Shown here one piece after another: positions 36,574 to 45,267 of a stretch of 64,000 bases of DNA; position 1 is the first letter of the stretch; each line of letters opens with the position of its first letter. The stretch lies in assembly GCF_000632715.1 (NCBI RefSeq), contig NZ_BAWO01000030.1:1-64000 (forward strand), written 5' to 3'. The position numbers and the translations under genes are program-made. The DNA is from Parageobacillus caldoxylosilyticus NBRC 107762 (GTDB lineage Bacteria; Bacillota; Bacilli; Bacillales; Anoxybacillaceae). The notes beneath the pieces are model-generated. The model ran no database searches and had not been told where the DNA came from. It was given only the letters and a program-made list of their open reading frames with translations.

Positions 36574-37536
36574 TTAGAATACTTTGTAGTTTGCGTATTT
36601 ATACGCTAAACGGTATCCTGCAACAACTAGAATAAAGCTAATAATCGATTTGAATAAACCAACAGCTGTACCGTAACTAAAGTCTCCGTTTAAAAGTCCG
36701 ACACGATAAACATACGTATCAATAATATCCCCCGTTTTATATACAAGCGGATTATAAAGGTTTAAAATTTGGTCAAACCCTGCGTTTAAAATGTTTCCTA
36801 ATGATAATGTACCAACTACAATAATGATAGGAAGCATGGACGGCAATGTAACATAAACAGTTTGTTGCCACCGGTTAGCACCATCGACAATTGCTGCTTC
36901 ATATAACGTTGGATTGATGGAGGTAATAGCAGCAAGAAAGACAATCGTATTAAAACCGCATTCTTTCCAAACATCCGTGATGACAACAACCGTACGGAAC
37001 CAATCGTTATCTCCGAGAAAGAAAATCGGTTTAATATTAAACAACGAAACTAATACACGGTTAACAATTCCTCCTTCTGGAGAAAGCATATCAATTAAAA
37101 TACCTCCTAATATAACCCAAGATAAAAAGTGGGGCAAATAAACAATCGTTTGCACAGTTCTTTTAAATTTCATGATATAAACCTCATTTAACAATAAGGC
37201 AAACGCTAAAGGAACAACAATGTTAAAAACAATCTTTAGCGATGAAATGATTAAGGTATTCCAAATTACTTGTCTAGCATCCTCATATTCAAACATCGTT
37301 TTAAAATGATCTAGTCCCACCCAAGGGGAGTGAAGAAAACCTAACCAAGGCTCATAATCTTGAAATGCCATTACAAGACCGAACAAAGGAATGTACTGAA
37401 AAATAAAAACAATGATTACGGCTGGCAGTAACATTGCATGTAACTGCCATGTATTTCTCAAATTCCAACCATTCTTTTTTAATTTTTTCTTTTTGTTTAT
37501 AACCGTTTGGCTTTCTAAATGCGTTTGCGTCTGCAA
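36574..37536 (-). CDS. aguF: aldouronate ABC importer permease (LplB type)
   Basis: 320 residues, six helices after a charged N-terminus, with the coupling motif EAAIVDGANRWQQTVYVTLPSM near 214. LplB-like features: HAMLLPAVIIVFIFQYIPLFGLVMAFQDYEPWLGF and YKTGDIIDTYVYRVGLLNGDFSYGTAVGLFKS. Start is TTG at 37536 with GGAGG nine bases upstream. Separated from aguE by a 179-base gap that holds a strong hairpin. Confidence 0.88.
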   Translation of the reverse strand: MQTQTHLESQTVINKKKKLKKNGWNLRNTWQLHAMLLPAVIIVFIFQYIPLFGLVMAFQDYEPWLGFLHSPWVGLDHFKTMFEYEDARQVIWNTLIISSLKIVFNIVVPLAFALLLNEVYIMKFKRTVQTIVYLPHFLSWVILGGILIDMLSPEGGIVNRVLVSLFNIKPIFFLGDNDWFRTVVVITDVWKECGFNTIVFLAAITSINPTLYEAAIVDGANRWQQTVYVTLPSMLPIIIVVGTLSLGNILNAGFDQILNLYNPLVYKTGDIIDTYVYRVGLLNGDFSYGTAVGLFKSIISFILVVAGYRLAYKYANYKVF

Positions 37537-37660
37537 ATCCCTTCTCCTCCTTTTCTTAAGTAACGAGGGACCACGAAACCATGTGATGTAAACTTTTATC
37601 GTCCAACTATATCCATTGCTAACAAAATATCAATTATAAGAGCAATAAGTTATGGTAAAG

Positions 37661-37704
37661 AACGGCGCGAACATACGCAAAATTCCAAATAAGTTCGCAC
37701 CGTT
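37661..37704 (-). terminator. hairpin between aguE and aguF (attenuator or RNA-processing site)
   Basis: AACGGCGCGAAC (37661-37672) pairs with GTTCGCACCGTT (37693-37704), loop 20. Located 12 bases after the aguE stop, without a long T-run, so probably partial termination or 3'-end protection of the binding-protein message. Confidence 0.6.
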
Positions 37705-37715
37705 CAAAAGTATTT

Positions 37716-39365
37716 TTACTTGTTCCCCTTCACTGATTTATACCATTCATTGACTTCCTTCGTAATGTCATCGCCGCCGGATTTTCTCCATTTTTTAACG
37801 AATTTGTCAAATTCATCAAGAGGCGCTCTTCCATAGATGATATTTGCAAATGTTTCTCTTTCCATTTTTGTGAGGAATTCTCCTCTTTTTTGCATTGTTT
37901 TCGTAGGAGGGCCATTGAACTCGTTTTCAATTCGGTATTGATTTTGTTGATTCACAATAGTGGCCGCTTTCATATATGGCTCACCTTGTGCTACGATCTT
38001 CGTATACTCGTATGCATTTTTTGGTTGTCGTTTTGTAGTGTATAGCTCTTCTGCAAGGTTATAAAGCATATAAGGAATCGTAGGAATATCGGTTGTCAAG
38101 AAATATTTTCCTGGATCTATTGCTCCGCCTGGAATTTGTTTCGGGTCATATACAGGCTTTCCATCCTTCATAACATAGTCGTATCCTTCAAACAATCCAT
38201 ATTTGAAATATTTAGAATCGTTGAATATATAACTGTAGATTGCATCCCAGTATTCGAAAAATTTATCCATATGTTTAAAGTTTTTATTAAATAGAAACAT
38301 TCCTACAGTTAGTCCCTCACCGCGGCGTCCTATTTTTCCATCTGGCCCGCTTGGCAGAGGGTAAGGTTCTACAACTGCTCCTGGATTATTTTTAATTGCG
38401 TCAGATACTGGCCAACCTGCTGCCCATGGCGGTGCCGATAAAATTCCTGATTTCCCGGCAACAAAACTTTTGATAGCTGTTTGTTCATCTAAAATTCCTA
38501 CTTCTTTATCCAAATATCCTTTCTCATACCATTCATGTAGCTTGGCTAACCCTTTTTTAATAGACGGCTGAACCGATCCGTATACTAAGGAGCCATCTTT
38601 TCCTTTTGACCAAGAACCGGGTACATAATCGCCATATGCTCCAAAAATAAAACTTCCATCTGCAAGCCAAGTAGCTAAACCATTTTTGCTGGCAAGTGTT
38701 AACCCAATGGTGTCTTTTTTACCGTTTCCGTCCGGGTCTTGGTTTACAAAAGCATCCATAATTTTTTCAAGATCTTCGATTGTTTTTGGGGGCTGTAACC
38801 CTAATTTGTCCAACCAGTCCTTACGAATCCATAACAATGAATCCGATCCGTTTCCTCCCGAGAAACGAGGGATACCATATCGTTTGCCATTTACGGTTGC
38901 CGGATAAAACGCTTCAGGAAATTTATTAAATATTTCTTTCAATCTTGGTGAAGCATACTTTTCAATCGCCTCATCTACCGGCATAACTTTTCCTGAACGG
39001 ATTAGGTCATTAATTAACAAACCATCCGCTACCATAAAAACATCTGGAAGTTCTTGACCAGATGAAAGCGCTAAACGAATTTTGTTATAATATTGCTCAT
39101 CGTTTGGCGCTGTCCATAACGTCTTGAATTTAATACCGAGCTCTTTTTCAGCCCATCTTGTAACAGGGTTGTTATTCACATCTTCTCCTTTTCTAAATTT
39201 CGTATCGTCTTTTAGAGTCCGGATTGTCGTAATCGTCACTAGCTGTTTTCCACCATCCGATTTAGTTGAACTATTTGACGAAGCCGGTTCTTTGTCGGTG
39301 CAACCTGCTAGCATTCCGACAGTCATAACCGCAGCTGCCACTGAAGCAAACAGCTTTTTTAACAC
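37716..39365 (-). CDS. aguE: aldouronate ABC importer, substrate-binding lipoprotein (LplA type)
   Basis: 549 residues from a GTG start at 39365 (GGAGGGAGAAGAG immediately upstream; the open frame reaches a TTG at 39380). Signal peptide LFASVAAAVMTVGMLAGC with lipobox LAGC, then a two-lobed type I binding protein of the large LplA/YtcQ class, rich in Trp and Tyr. In G. stearothermophilus the matching protein binds aldotetraouronic acid. First gene of aguEFG-aguA-xynB1. The promoter, UxuR-type dyad and cre-like sites lie in the 515-base gap upstream. Confidence 0.88.
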   Translation of the reverse strand: MLKKLFASVAAAVMTVGMLAGCTDKEPASSNSSTKSDGGKQLVTITTIRTLKDDTKFRKGEDVNNNPVTRWAEKELGIKFKTLWTAPNDEQYYNKIRLALSSGQELPDVFMVADGLLINDLIRSGKVMPVDEAIEKYASPRLKEIFNKFPEAFYPATVNGKRYGIPRFSGGNGSDSLLWIRKDWLDKLGLQPPKTIEDLEKIMDAFVNQDPDGNGKKDTIGLTLASKNGLATWLADGSFIFGAYGDYVPGSWSKGKDGSLVYGSVQPSIKKGLAKLHEWYEKGYLDKEVGILDEQTAIKSFVAGKSGILSAPPWAAGWPVSDAIKNNPGAVVEPYPLPSGPDGKIGRRGEGLTVGMFLFNKNFKHMDKFFEYWDAIYSYIFNDSKYFKYGLFEGYDYVMKDGKPVYDPKQIPGGAIDPGKYFLTTDIPTIPYMLYNLAEELYTTKRQPKNAYEYTKIVAQGEPYMKAATIVNQQNQYRIENEFNGPPTKTMQKRGEFLTKMERETFANIIYGRAPLDEFDKFVKKWRKSGGDDITKEVNEWYKSVKGNK

Positions 39366-39653
39366 CTCTTCTCCCTCCAATCGTTTTCAATGAAATGCCC
39401 TCTGTTACAAATGAGCTATCAAAACTGCCGATACTTCACGAAGAAAAATTTCCCTCCCCCGTTTATCCCCCCTTTCACGCAATCCATTCGTGATTACAGA
39501 AACATAAGGATCTCTCTCCTTAAGGTTCTATCCGTAAACGGTTTCAAAATGTGTTAGCCTTAGCAACTTGCTATTTTCGTATGGCAGCTATGGTAAATAG
39601 CTCCCATTTATTGGCTCTTAACTTCTCCATGAACCAATATGTTTATTAGTAAC

Positions 39654-39667
39654 ACTAGTATACTAGT
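39654..39667. promoter_or_regulatory. candidate UxuR operator before aguE
   Basis: Perfect 14-bp palindrome ACTAGTATACTAGT, beginning nine bases after the -10 box and so covering the start site. It is nearly the same as the dyad before uxuR. Confidence 0.65.
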
Positions 39668-39676
39668 TCTAAATTG

Positions 39677-39705
39677 ATTATAAACAAATGCTTGTATTCA
39701 TTCAA
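39677..39705 (-). promoter_or_regulatory. aguE promoter
   Basis: Minus strand: TTGAAT (39705-39700), 17-bp spacer, TATAAT (39682-39677). Start expected near 39670. Confidence 0.65.
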
Positions 39706-39734
39706 TGCCTTTCAGAATTTTTTAACTAATAAAT

Positions 39735-39777
39735 TTTAAAAAGAGGAACCCGCCATCATCATCCAAGACGATGGCGG
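39735..39777 (-). terminator. terminator of the xynDCEFG-xynB2 cluster
   Basis: Minus strand: CCGCCATCGTC-TTGGAT-GATGATGGCGG, then GTTCCTCTTTTTAAAA. Confidence 0.85.
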
Positions 39778-39881
39778 CATTGTTTGATCTTTACAATTTT
39801 CCAAAAGGATAGTTAGGGTGATGGAACTCATCAAAAACAAACAGCCAATTCTTCTTTCCTTACTTTTTTATCCCCATATTT

Positions 39882-41996
39882 TTACTCTTTTTCTTCAAGC
39901 CATAGAATGCTTGTCACCCCACGAGGATAATACTTGCTTCCACTAATCTCTCCGGCAATAATTTGGTCACTCCAACTCCAAACGGAAAGGGTTGGATGTG
40001 TCAACCAGGCTACATGTGCCGCATCTGCTTTCGCACCTGCTTCATCCCATTTCCATCTTAAAATGTGTCGGGCAATAAACTGACACAAGTATACTTTGCT
40101 TAGCCATGAGTTATTGCTTGTAGACGAAATTTTCCATCCTCCATCTGGAAATAGGCAGATTCCTTCCTTTAATACGTACTCCAAGTGTTTTCGTAAAGCT
40201 TGAATATATTCACCAAAGCGTCCATTTGGATCTAATGCTTCACGGCAATTTGTAAAGTATGGGAACGCTAATCCTTCGATCGCTGGAACAATCTTTGAAT
40301 CATTCCCTTCTCCCATAACGGCTGGAATATATCCTTGTTCTGTCACGTGACTAACAATCGTAGCTGCACATTTTTCCGCTTGTTCCCCTGCTAAAGCGGC
40401 CAACGTTTCCTTTCCAGTATCCAGGAATATTTTTTCAAGCGCTACATACGCTGCCCAACATTTTCCTGCCAAATACAAATTATTTCGCGCTTGTCCTAGG
40501 GAGATATCTAGACTGTCATAGGTTGTAATCTCTGCTCCACCCATCGTACGCGTACTGTCTAAGCCCATCACCCCATTTCGTTTTTCCGGATCTGGATGAT
40601 CCCGATTTACCATACTTTCCAAACACTGTTCTAAAATTGGCAGTTTTTCTTGCCTCCAAGCCCAATCTTTTGTTTGTTCTATATATACAGCTGCACACAG
40701 TACCCAGTTAACTAATTGTTCATGCGTCATATGTGAGAAGCAACCATCGATCCCATAAAGCTCATATGCCGAATAATGAGGGCGGGAAAATGTATTTGCT
40801 ACCCCCATATCATGTGTAAAACTGATACCTCCTGGATACTCTTTTTCCTCTCCTGGGAAACGAACTCGATCGTAATAGCTGTATCTTTCTACATACAAAT
40901 CTAAGACATTTTTAACAGTCCATGGGTTCATTTTTAACTCGAAGAACAACTGATCTACTGTTAAATCAAACGTATTCATCATGCGGTATTCGCCTTCATT
41001 CACTACCCAGATTGGCTTTCCATCATGTTCTAACAACTGGGTGTTGCCGTAATAACTGCGAATTGCATGAGCCATCATAAATTTTTGATCATCAGATAAC
41101 CAGTCTTTCTCTATCAACTGATTTGATTGAAAAGAGCGCTCTTTCAACGCTTCGATGTGATTCAAAGCATATTTTCCCACCTCTTCAATGTTTTTAAAGA
41201 AACGGGTATAAAAATAAGATGTGTCCAATCCAGCAGTTACGTATCCGGAACGGTAAAAACATACTGCAAACTGATATGTTCTCGTCGTCCCGGCTGGTGT
41301 ATCCATAATTAATGCCCCAACTTTTCCCAATCCAAAGGTCCAATTTTCCTCCAACGGATTCGTTAAAATATCTTCCAAGCTAAAATGCAGTGTCGAACGT
41401 ACATCGTTTTGATTCGATACAATAGCCGTTATGCGGCCTTGTCCAACCCCACGCAATTGTGGACACGTATCATCAATTCGTCTCATTGATGTATAAGGAT
41501 CGTTCCCTTCAAATCCAAAAAATGCGCGTCTTGGCGATGTTCCTCTCGTATTGTCAACAGTGAGTTCAACAACCACCGCAGGAACTAAAGCAAACTTTAA
41601 ATCTTCTTCTTTTGCTGTGTCAGGATCCGGAACAGATTTCATAGGAGAATAAATGGTAAACGTAAGATCTCCCGCTTTCCACGTGTCGGTAGAAACATGA
41701 AATTCCCGTTGGATCATTTCCTTAGGAAATGGAACAAGAATTTGTGGTTTCTGTGGATTTGGATCTGGATTTTCAATATCATATCTTTTACTCTCATCAT
41801 CACCGGACTCAAAAAACGGCAGTACCTCATACATACCTGGCTGATCCAATGAGGCAACACCTATATATACATTTTGCCGAGGCGGACGTCCCAACTCGAG
41901 ATCCAACCCTCCGCTTTTTCCTGGAAATCCAAGCGTGAAGCTGGCAAACGCCCCTACTGGTGAGTGATGGGCGTTAAAAAACATGTTTTTTGGCAT
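39882..41996 (-). CDS. xynB2: GH52 beta-D-xylosidase
   Basis: 704 residues, GH52. N-terminal beta-sandwich (FFNAHHSPVGAFASFTLGFPGKSGGLDLELG), then an (alpha/alpha)6 barrel with nucleophile Glu334 in IWVVNEGEYRMMNTFD and acid/base Asp494 in ITTYDSLD, one less than the published T-6 numbers. No signal peptide; intracellular retaining xylosidase active on xylobiose and related oligomers. Last gene of the xynEFG run, 25 bases after xynG, followed by a terminator. Ribosome site AAAGGAG. Confidence 0.96.
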   Translation of the reverse strand: MPKNMFFNAHHSPVGAFASFTLGFPGKSGGLDLELGRPPRQNVYIGVASLDQPGMYEVLPFFESGDDESKRYDIENPDPNPQKPQILVPFPKEMIQREFHVSTDTWKAGDLTFTIYSPMKSVPDPDTAKEEDLKFALVPAVVVELTVDNTRGTSPRRAFFGFEGNDPYTSMRRIDDTCPQLRGVGQGRITAIVSNQNDVRSTLHFSLEDILTNPLEENWTFGLGKVGALIMDTPAGTTRTYQFAVCFYRSGYVTAGLDTSYFYTRFFKNIEEVGKYALNHIEALKERSFQSNQLIEKDWLSDDQKFMMAHAIRSYYGNTQLLEHDGKPIWVVNEGEYRMMNTFDLTVDQLFFELKMNPWTVKNVLDLYVERYSYYDRVRFPGEEKEYPGGISFTHDMGVANTFSRPHYSAYELYGIDGCFSHMTHEQLVNWVLCAAVYIEQTKDWAWRQEKLPILEQCLESMVNRDHPDPEKRNGVMGLDSTRTMGGAEITTYDSLDISLGQARNNLYLAGKCWAAYVALEKIFLDTGKETLAALAGEQAEKCAATIVSHVTEQGYIPAVMGEGNDSKIVPAIEGLAFPYFTNCREALDPNGRFGEYIQALRKHLEYVLKEGICLFPDGGWKISSTSNNSWLSKVYLCQFIARHILRWKWDEAGAKADAAHVAWLTHPTLSVWSWSDQIIAGEISGSKYYPRGVTSILWLEEKE

Positions 41997-42021
41997 GTCT
42001 ATACTTCTCCTTTCTAACTAA

Positions 42022-42903
42022 TTATCCTTTAATTGCTCCAGCCGTAATTCCTTCTACAATTCGGTCGCTGAGGAAAAAGAATGCTAGTAGAATTGGCAAA
42101 ATACTAATCATCAACGTTGCACCAATTGCTCCCCAATCTGTCGTATATTGTCCAATAAAGTTTTGGATCCCTACCGTAAGGGTTTTATATTGATCTGAAC
42201 TAATAAATGTGTTTACAAAAACGAATTCGTTCCAGTTATAAATCATATTAATAATCGCCGTCGTTACGATGACAGGAGAAGTCATCGGTAAAATGATTTG
42301 GAAAAACATCCGATGAACAGAACACCCATCCATAATTGCGGATTCTTCTAACTCACGCGGCAATGAGTAATAAAACCCAAGCAAAACCATTATAGTAAGT
42401 GGCAGGTTAAATCCGATATTCGTTAAAATAACAGATAATGGATGGTCTACTAATTTCATTTTCATAAAAAAGCTAAACAATGGAATCAGTGTTGAATGAA
42501 CTGGAATCATCAACCCGACCATAAACAATCCCAATACAACATGTTTTAATTTCCAATGCATACGCGTAATAGCGAAAGTAGCGAAACTGGCTAATAATAC
42601 TGTGAAAATGACCGATAACGTAGTGATCCAGACGCTATTAAAAAAATAACGTCCTATATTTCCTTCCACCCATACTTTTACATAGTTTTCCCATCTAGGC
42701 GGAGATGGCAATGCAAAAAGTGGCGTATTAAATACTTCTTGGTTATTCTTCAGAGAAAAGAACAATAGCCAAATTAGAGGAAGTATTTGAAAAACAGCTA
42801 GAATAATTAGCACTGTATAGAAAATGAACATGCCTATCTTCTTTCCGATTTGACCAGGCAGCAATGAAATAACCGGCTTTTCGGTCACTGTTGCTCGCTC
42901 CAT
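42022..42903 (-). CDS. xynG: xylo-oligosaccharide ABC importer permease (MalG type)
   Basis: 293 residues with six helices; coupling motif EESAIMDGCSVHRMFFQIILPMTSP near residue 190; C-terminal SDRIVEGITAGAIKG is the standard end of MalG-like permeases. Order and neighbours (xynD-xynC-xynE-xynF-xynG) match the T-6 xylan locus. Ribosome site AAGGAGGGGAC; 20 bases after xynF. Confidence 0.88.
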   Translation of the reverse strand: MERATVTEKPVISLLPGQIGKKIGMFIFYTVLIILAVFQILPLIWLLFFSLKNNQEVFNTPLFALPSPPRWENYVKVWVEGNIGRYFFNSVWITTLSVIFTVLLASFATFAITRMHWKLKHVVLGLFMVGLMIPVHSTLIPLFSFFMKMKLVDHPLSVILTNIGFNLPLTIMVLLGFYYSLPRELEESAIMDGCSVHRMFFQIILPMTSPVIVTTAIINMIYNWNEFVFVNTFISSDQYKTLTVGIQNFIGQYTTDWGAIGATLMISILPILLAFFFLSDRIVEGITAGAIKG

Positions 42904-42923
42904 CTTTGTCCCCTCCTTTGCGG

Positions 42924-43802
42924 TTAATATTGTACTTCTTCACTAGAATTAGTAAGTTTTCGAATAAGCCATGTAACAATCATACAAATGAATAATAGAG
43001 AAAAGGCGACCGTGCTTCCGTACCCAAAATTAAAACTGCGAAACGCTTTATGATACATATAGGAGGCCATTACTTCACTTGCGCCGTTCGGCCCCCCGTC
43101 TGTCATTACATAAATAAGATCGAAATATTTCAAAGAACCTACAACGGCTAACACAATGGTTACTTTAATAACCCCTGAAATTAAAGGAACTTTAATTTTA
43201 TAAGCCAATTGCAAAGGATTTGCTCCATCGATAATCGCTGCTTCTATAATAGAAGGCGGGATACTTTTTAAAGCTGCATAGTAAATCAAAATATAAAACC
43301 CTGCATACTGCCATATAATCGGGATAAAGATCGCATATAGTACAATCGAAGGATCTGCCAACCAGTTAGGAGGATTTTCTATTCCTAAAAAGGAGAGAAA
43401 ATAATTAAGCATGCCATTAGATGGATGGTAAATTCTCAGCCAAAGTTGACCAATAGCAACAGAAGACAACAACATCGGTATTAAGTAAATTTTTCTTAAT
43501 AAATTTGCGCCTTTGACTTTCCCAGAGAGTACAAGTGATACCGCTAAATAACCTAACAAACTAATAACAGAAAAGACTGCTAGTAAGAATGAATGATAGA
43601 CACTTTTCCAAAACATTCCATCTTTTATCAGTTCTTTATAATTATCCAAACCAATAAACTTCATCTGTCCGATACCGTCCCATTGGGTTAAGCTATAATA
43701 TCCTGTCATGATGATCGGAATATAAATTAATGCTACAATCAATAACAAAGGTGGAAGTATATATAAAGCAATGACTTTTTTATCAGACATCATGTTATTC
43801 AT
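42924..43802 (-). CDS. xynF: xylo-oligosaccharide ABC importer permease (MalF type)
   Basis: 292 residues with six helices, beginning YILPPLLLIVALIYIPIIMTGYYSLTQWDGIGQMKFIGLDNY, and with coupling motif EAAIIDGANPLQLAYKIKVPLI near 190 and VMTDGGPNGASEVMASYMYHKAF after it. Ribosome site AAAGGAGGGAAG. It is separated from xynE by 73 bases holding a 19-bp perfect stem. Confidence 0.88.
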   Translation of the reverse strand: MNNMMSDKKVIALYILPPLLLIVALIYIPIIMTGYYSLTQWDGIGQMKFIGLDNYKELIKDGMFWKSVYHSFLLAVFSVISLLGYLAVSLVLSGKVKGANLLRKIYLIPMLLSSVAIGQLWLRIYHPSNGMLNYFLSFLGIENPPNWLADPSIVLYAIFIPIIWQYAGFYILIYYAALKSIPPSIIEAAIIDGANPLQLAYKIKVPLISGVIKVTIVLAVVGSLKYFDLIYVMTDGGPNGASEVMASYMYHKAFRSFNFGYGSTVAFSLLFICMIVTWLIRKLTNSSEEVQY

Positions 43803-43826
43803 GACGTCTTCCCTCCTTTACTCATT

Positions 43827-43866
43827 GACCAAAAAGGACATATTTTCAAATATGTCCTTTTTGGTC
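43827..43866. terminator. perfect 40-bp palindrome between xynE and xynF
   Basis: Arms GACCAAAAAGGACATATTT and AAATATGTCCTTTTTGGTC, 19 bp each, two-base centre. Ten bases after the xynE stop. On the minus strand the right arm ends in TTTTTGG, so it may terminate part of the transcripts or protect the xynE message. Confidence 0.7.
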
Positions 43867-43875
43867 AGATTTTCT

Positions 43876-45189
43876 TTATTGTGTCTTTGCAAGTACTTCT
43901 TCATGCTGTTTTACGAAGTCCTTAGGTGTAACCTCTTCTCCAAACAATGATTGAATTAAATTCAAGTGAGTCTGTGCTGCTTCCGGATTCATTTGCACAT
44001 CGGCAAACAATGTGATGTTGCTAGCTTTATTTAGCTCGCTGAGTACATCGATGTATAGCTGTGGTAAATGGATATTTGCCGTATCGACTTTTGTTGCAGG
44101 AATAACCCCAGCTTTTGTGACAGATTGCTCTCCCCACTTTTCAATAAAGAATTTCACAAATTCTTTTGCCTCTTTTTTGACTTTAGAGTTTTCAGAAACG
44201 AACAATCCAACTCCAGGACCACCAACCCAGCTATTTACATCTCCTTTTCCACCATCAACTACAGGGAATTTAAAGAAACCGACTTTGTCTCTAAACTCTT
44301 TTGGTACTTCCTCATTAGTAGTAAAGTTGGGCAATTCCCATGTTCCCATTAAGTACATAGCGGCTTTTTCATTCATAAATTCTGATTTTGCTTCATCGTT
44401 AGATAATCCATTAAATCCTTTAATAAACGCTTTCATTTTTACTAATTTTTGAACTTCTTCCGCTGCTTTGATTAAACTTGGGTCTTCAAAAGAGCCTTTA
44501 CGATTAATCGCATTTTTCAACGTATCTGCTCCACCAATTCGATCAGCCAGATACATGTACCACAATGATCCTGTCCAGCGATCTTTATTTCCAAGCGCAA
44601 TCGGTGCTACACCATTTTTAACAAGCGTTTGAACAATATTTTTAAAATCTTCATATGTTTGAGGTGGCTCTAAATGGTACTTGGAAAAGATTTTTTTGTT
44701 GTAGTAAATAGGAGTGATATTTAATTCTAATGGAAGCGCATACGTTTTATTGTTAACAGCATATGCTTCAGTTGTTCCCGAAACAAACTTATCTTTCAGC
44801 CCGGAATTCAAGATATCATCTAGCGGCGCAAATAAATTTCCTTTTACATAAGGCTCTAAAAATCCTGCAGCCCAAGTCATTCCTACATCAGGAAGTTCAT
44901 TGGAAGAAGCAAGTATTTTTAGTTTATTTTTATATTGTTCATTTTCTAAAACTTCCTGTTTAACCGTAACATTTGGATTTTGCTTTTCAAACTCTTTAAT
45001 AATTTCATTCACAATCATGTTTTGCTGCTTCGAACTTCCCGCAGGCCAAAGGTGCATAAATGTAATCGTTACTTTTTTTCCCGATTCGGACGAAGATGGA
45101 TTTCCATTTGTTGAACTGGAGCAGCCTGTTAACACAAGTGCAAAAGCAATGACCATCACGCAAAATAATGAATACGCTTTCTTTGACAA
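43876..45189 (-). CDS. xynE: xylo-oligosaccharide ABC importer, substrate-binding lipoprotein
   Basis: 437 residues. Signal peptide AYSLFCVMVIAFALVLTGC with lipobox LTGC, Ser-rich linker, then a MalE-like domain (TFMHLWPAGSSKQQNMIVNEIIKEFEKQNPNVTVKQEV; EFMNEKAAMYLMGTWELPNF; WVGGPGVGLFVSENSK). The start is probably TTG 45189, eight bases from GGGGGGA; the TTG at 45195 touches the ribosome site. Delivers xylo-oligosaccharides to XynFG. Behind a promoter region with a dyad, likely the target of response regulator XynC. Confidence 0.88.
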   Translation of the reverse strand: MSKKAYSLFCVMVIAFALVLTGCSSSTNGNPSSSESGKKVTITFMHLWPAGSSKQQNMIVNEIIKEFEKQNPNVTVKQEVLENEQYKNKLKILASSNELPDVGMTWAAGFLEPYVKGNLFAPLDDILNSGLKDKFVSGTTEAYAVNNKTYALPLELNITPIYYNKKIFSKYHLEPPQTYEDFKNIVQTLVKNGVAPIALGNKDRWTGSLWYMYLADRIGGADTLKNAINRKGSFEDPSLIKAAEEVQKLVKMKAFIKGFNGLSNDEAKSEFMNEKAAMYLMGTWELPNFTTNEEVPKEFRDKVGFFKFPVVDGGKGDVNSWVGGPGVGLFVSENSKVKKEAKEFVKFFIEKWGEQSVTKAGVIPATKVDTANIHLPQLYIDVLSELNKASNITLFADVQMNPEAAQTHLNLIQSLFGEEVTPKDFVKQHEEVLAKTQ

Positions 45190-45213
45190 ATCCAATCCCC
45201 CCTTGGTTTTTGC

Positions 45214-45236
45214 TACAATGCAATTATAGCATTGTA
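45214..45236 (-). promoter_or_regulatory. xynE promoter -10 within an inverted repeat
   Basis: TACAATGC (45214-45221) and GCATTGTA (45229-45236) flank seven bases; on the minus strand the segment reads GCTATAATTGC, giving a perfect -10 (TATAAT at 45228-45223). The -35 at 17 bp is poor (TAATCC), as expected of an activator-dependent promoter. Confidence 0.45.
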
Positions 45237-45267
45237 AAAGCGAGGGGATTAAGGTAACGATGGTTGG

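Larger units (their letters stand above)
39366..39881. other. regulatory gap between xynB2 and aguE
   Basis: No gene. From right to left: terminator of the xynB2 operon (about 39735-39777), aguE promoter (39677-39705), perfect palindrome (39654-39667), a leader of roughly 300 bases with cre-like sequences at 39533-39546 (TGAAACCGTTTACG on the minus strand, 13 of 14) and 39376-39389 (TGAAAACGATTGGA, one mismatch), the second overlapping the ribosome site of aguE. Confidence 0.6.

Noticed and set aside
44012-44452. 146-codon plus-strand ORF opposite xynE
   Set aside because: Antisense of the binding-protein gene, Ser/Thr/Phe composition typical of shadow frames.
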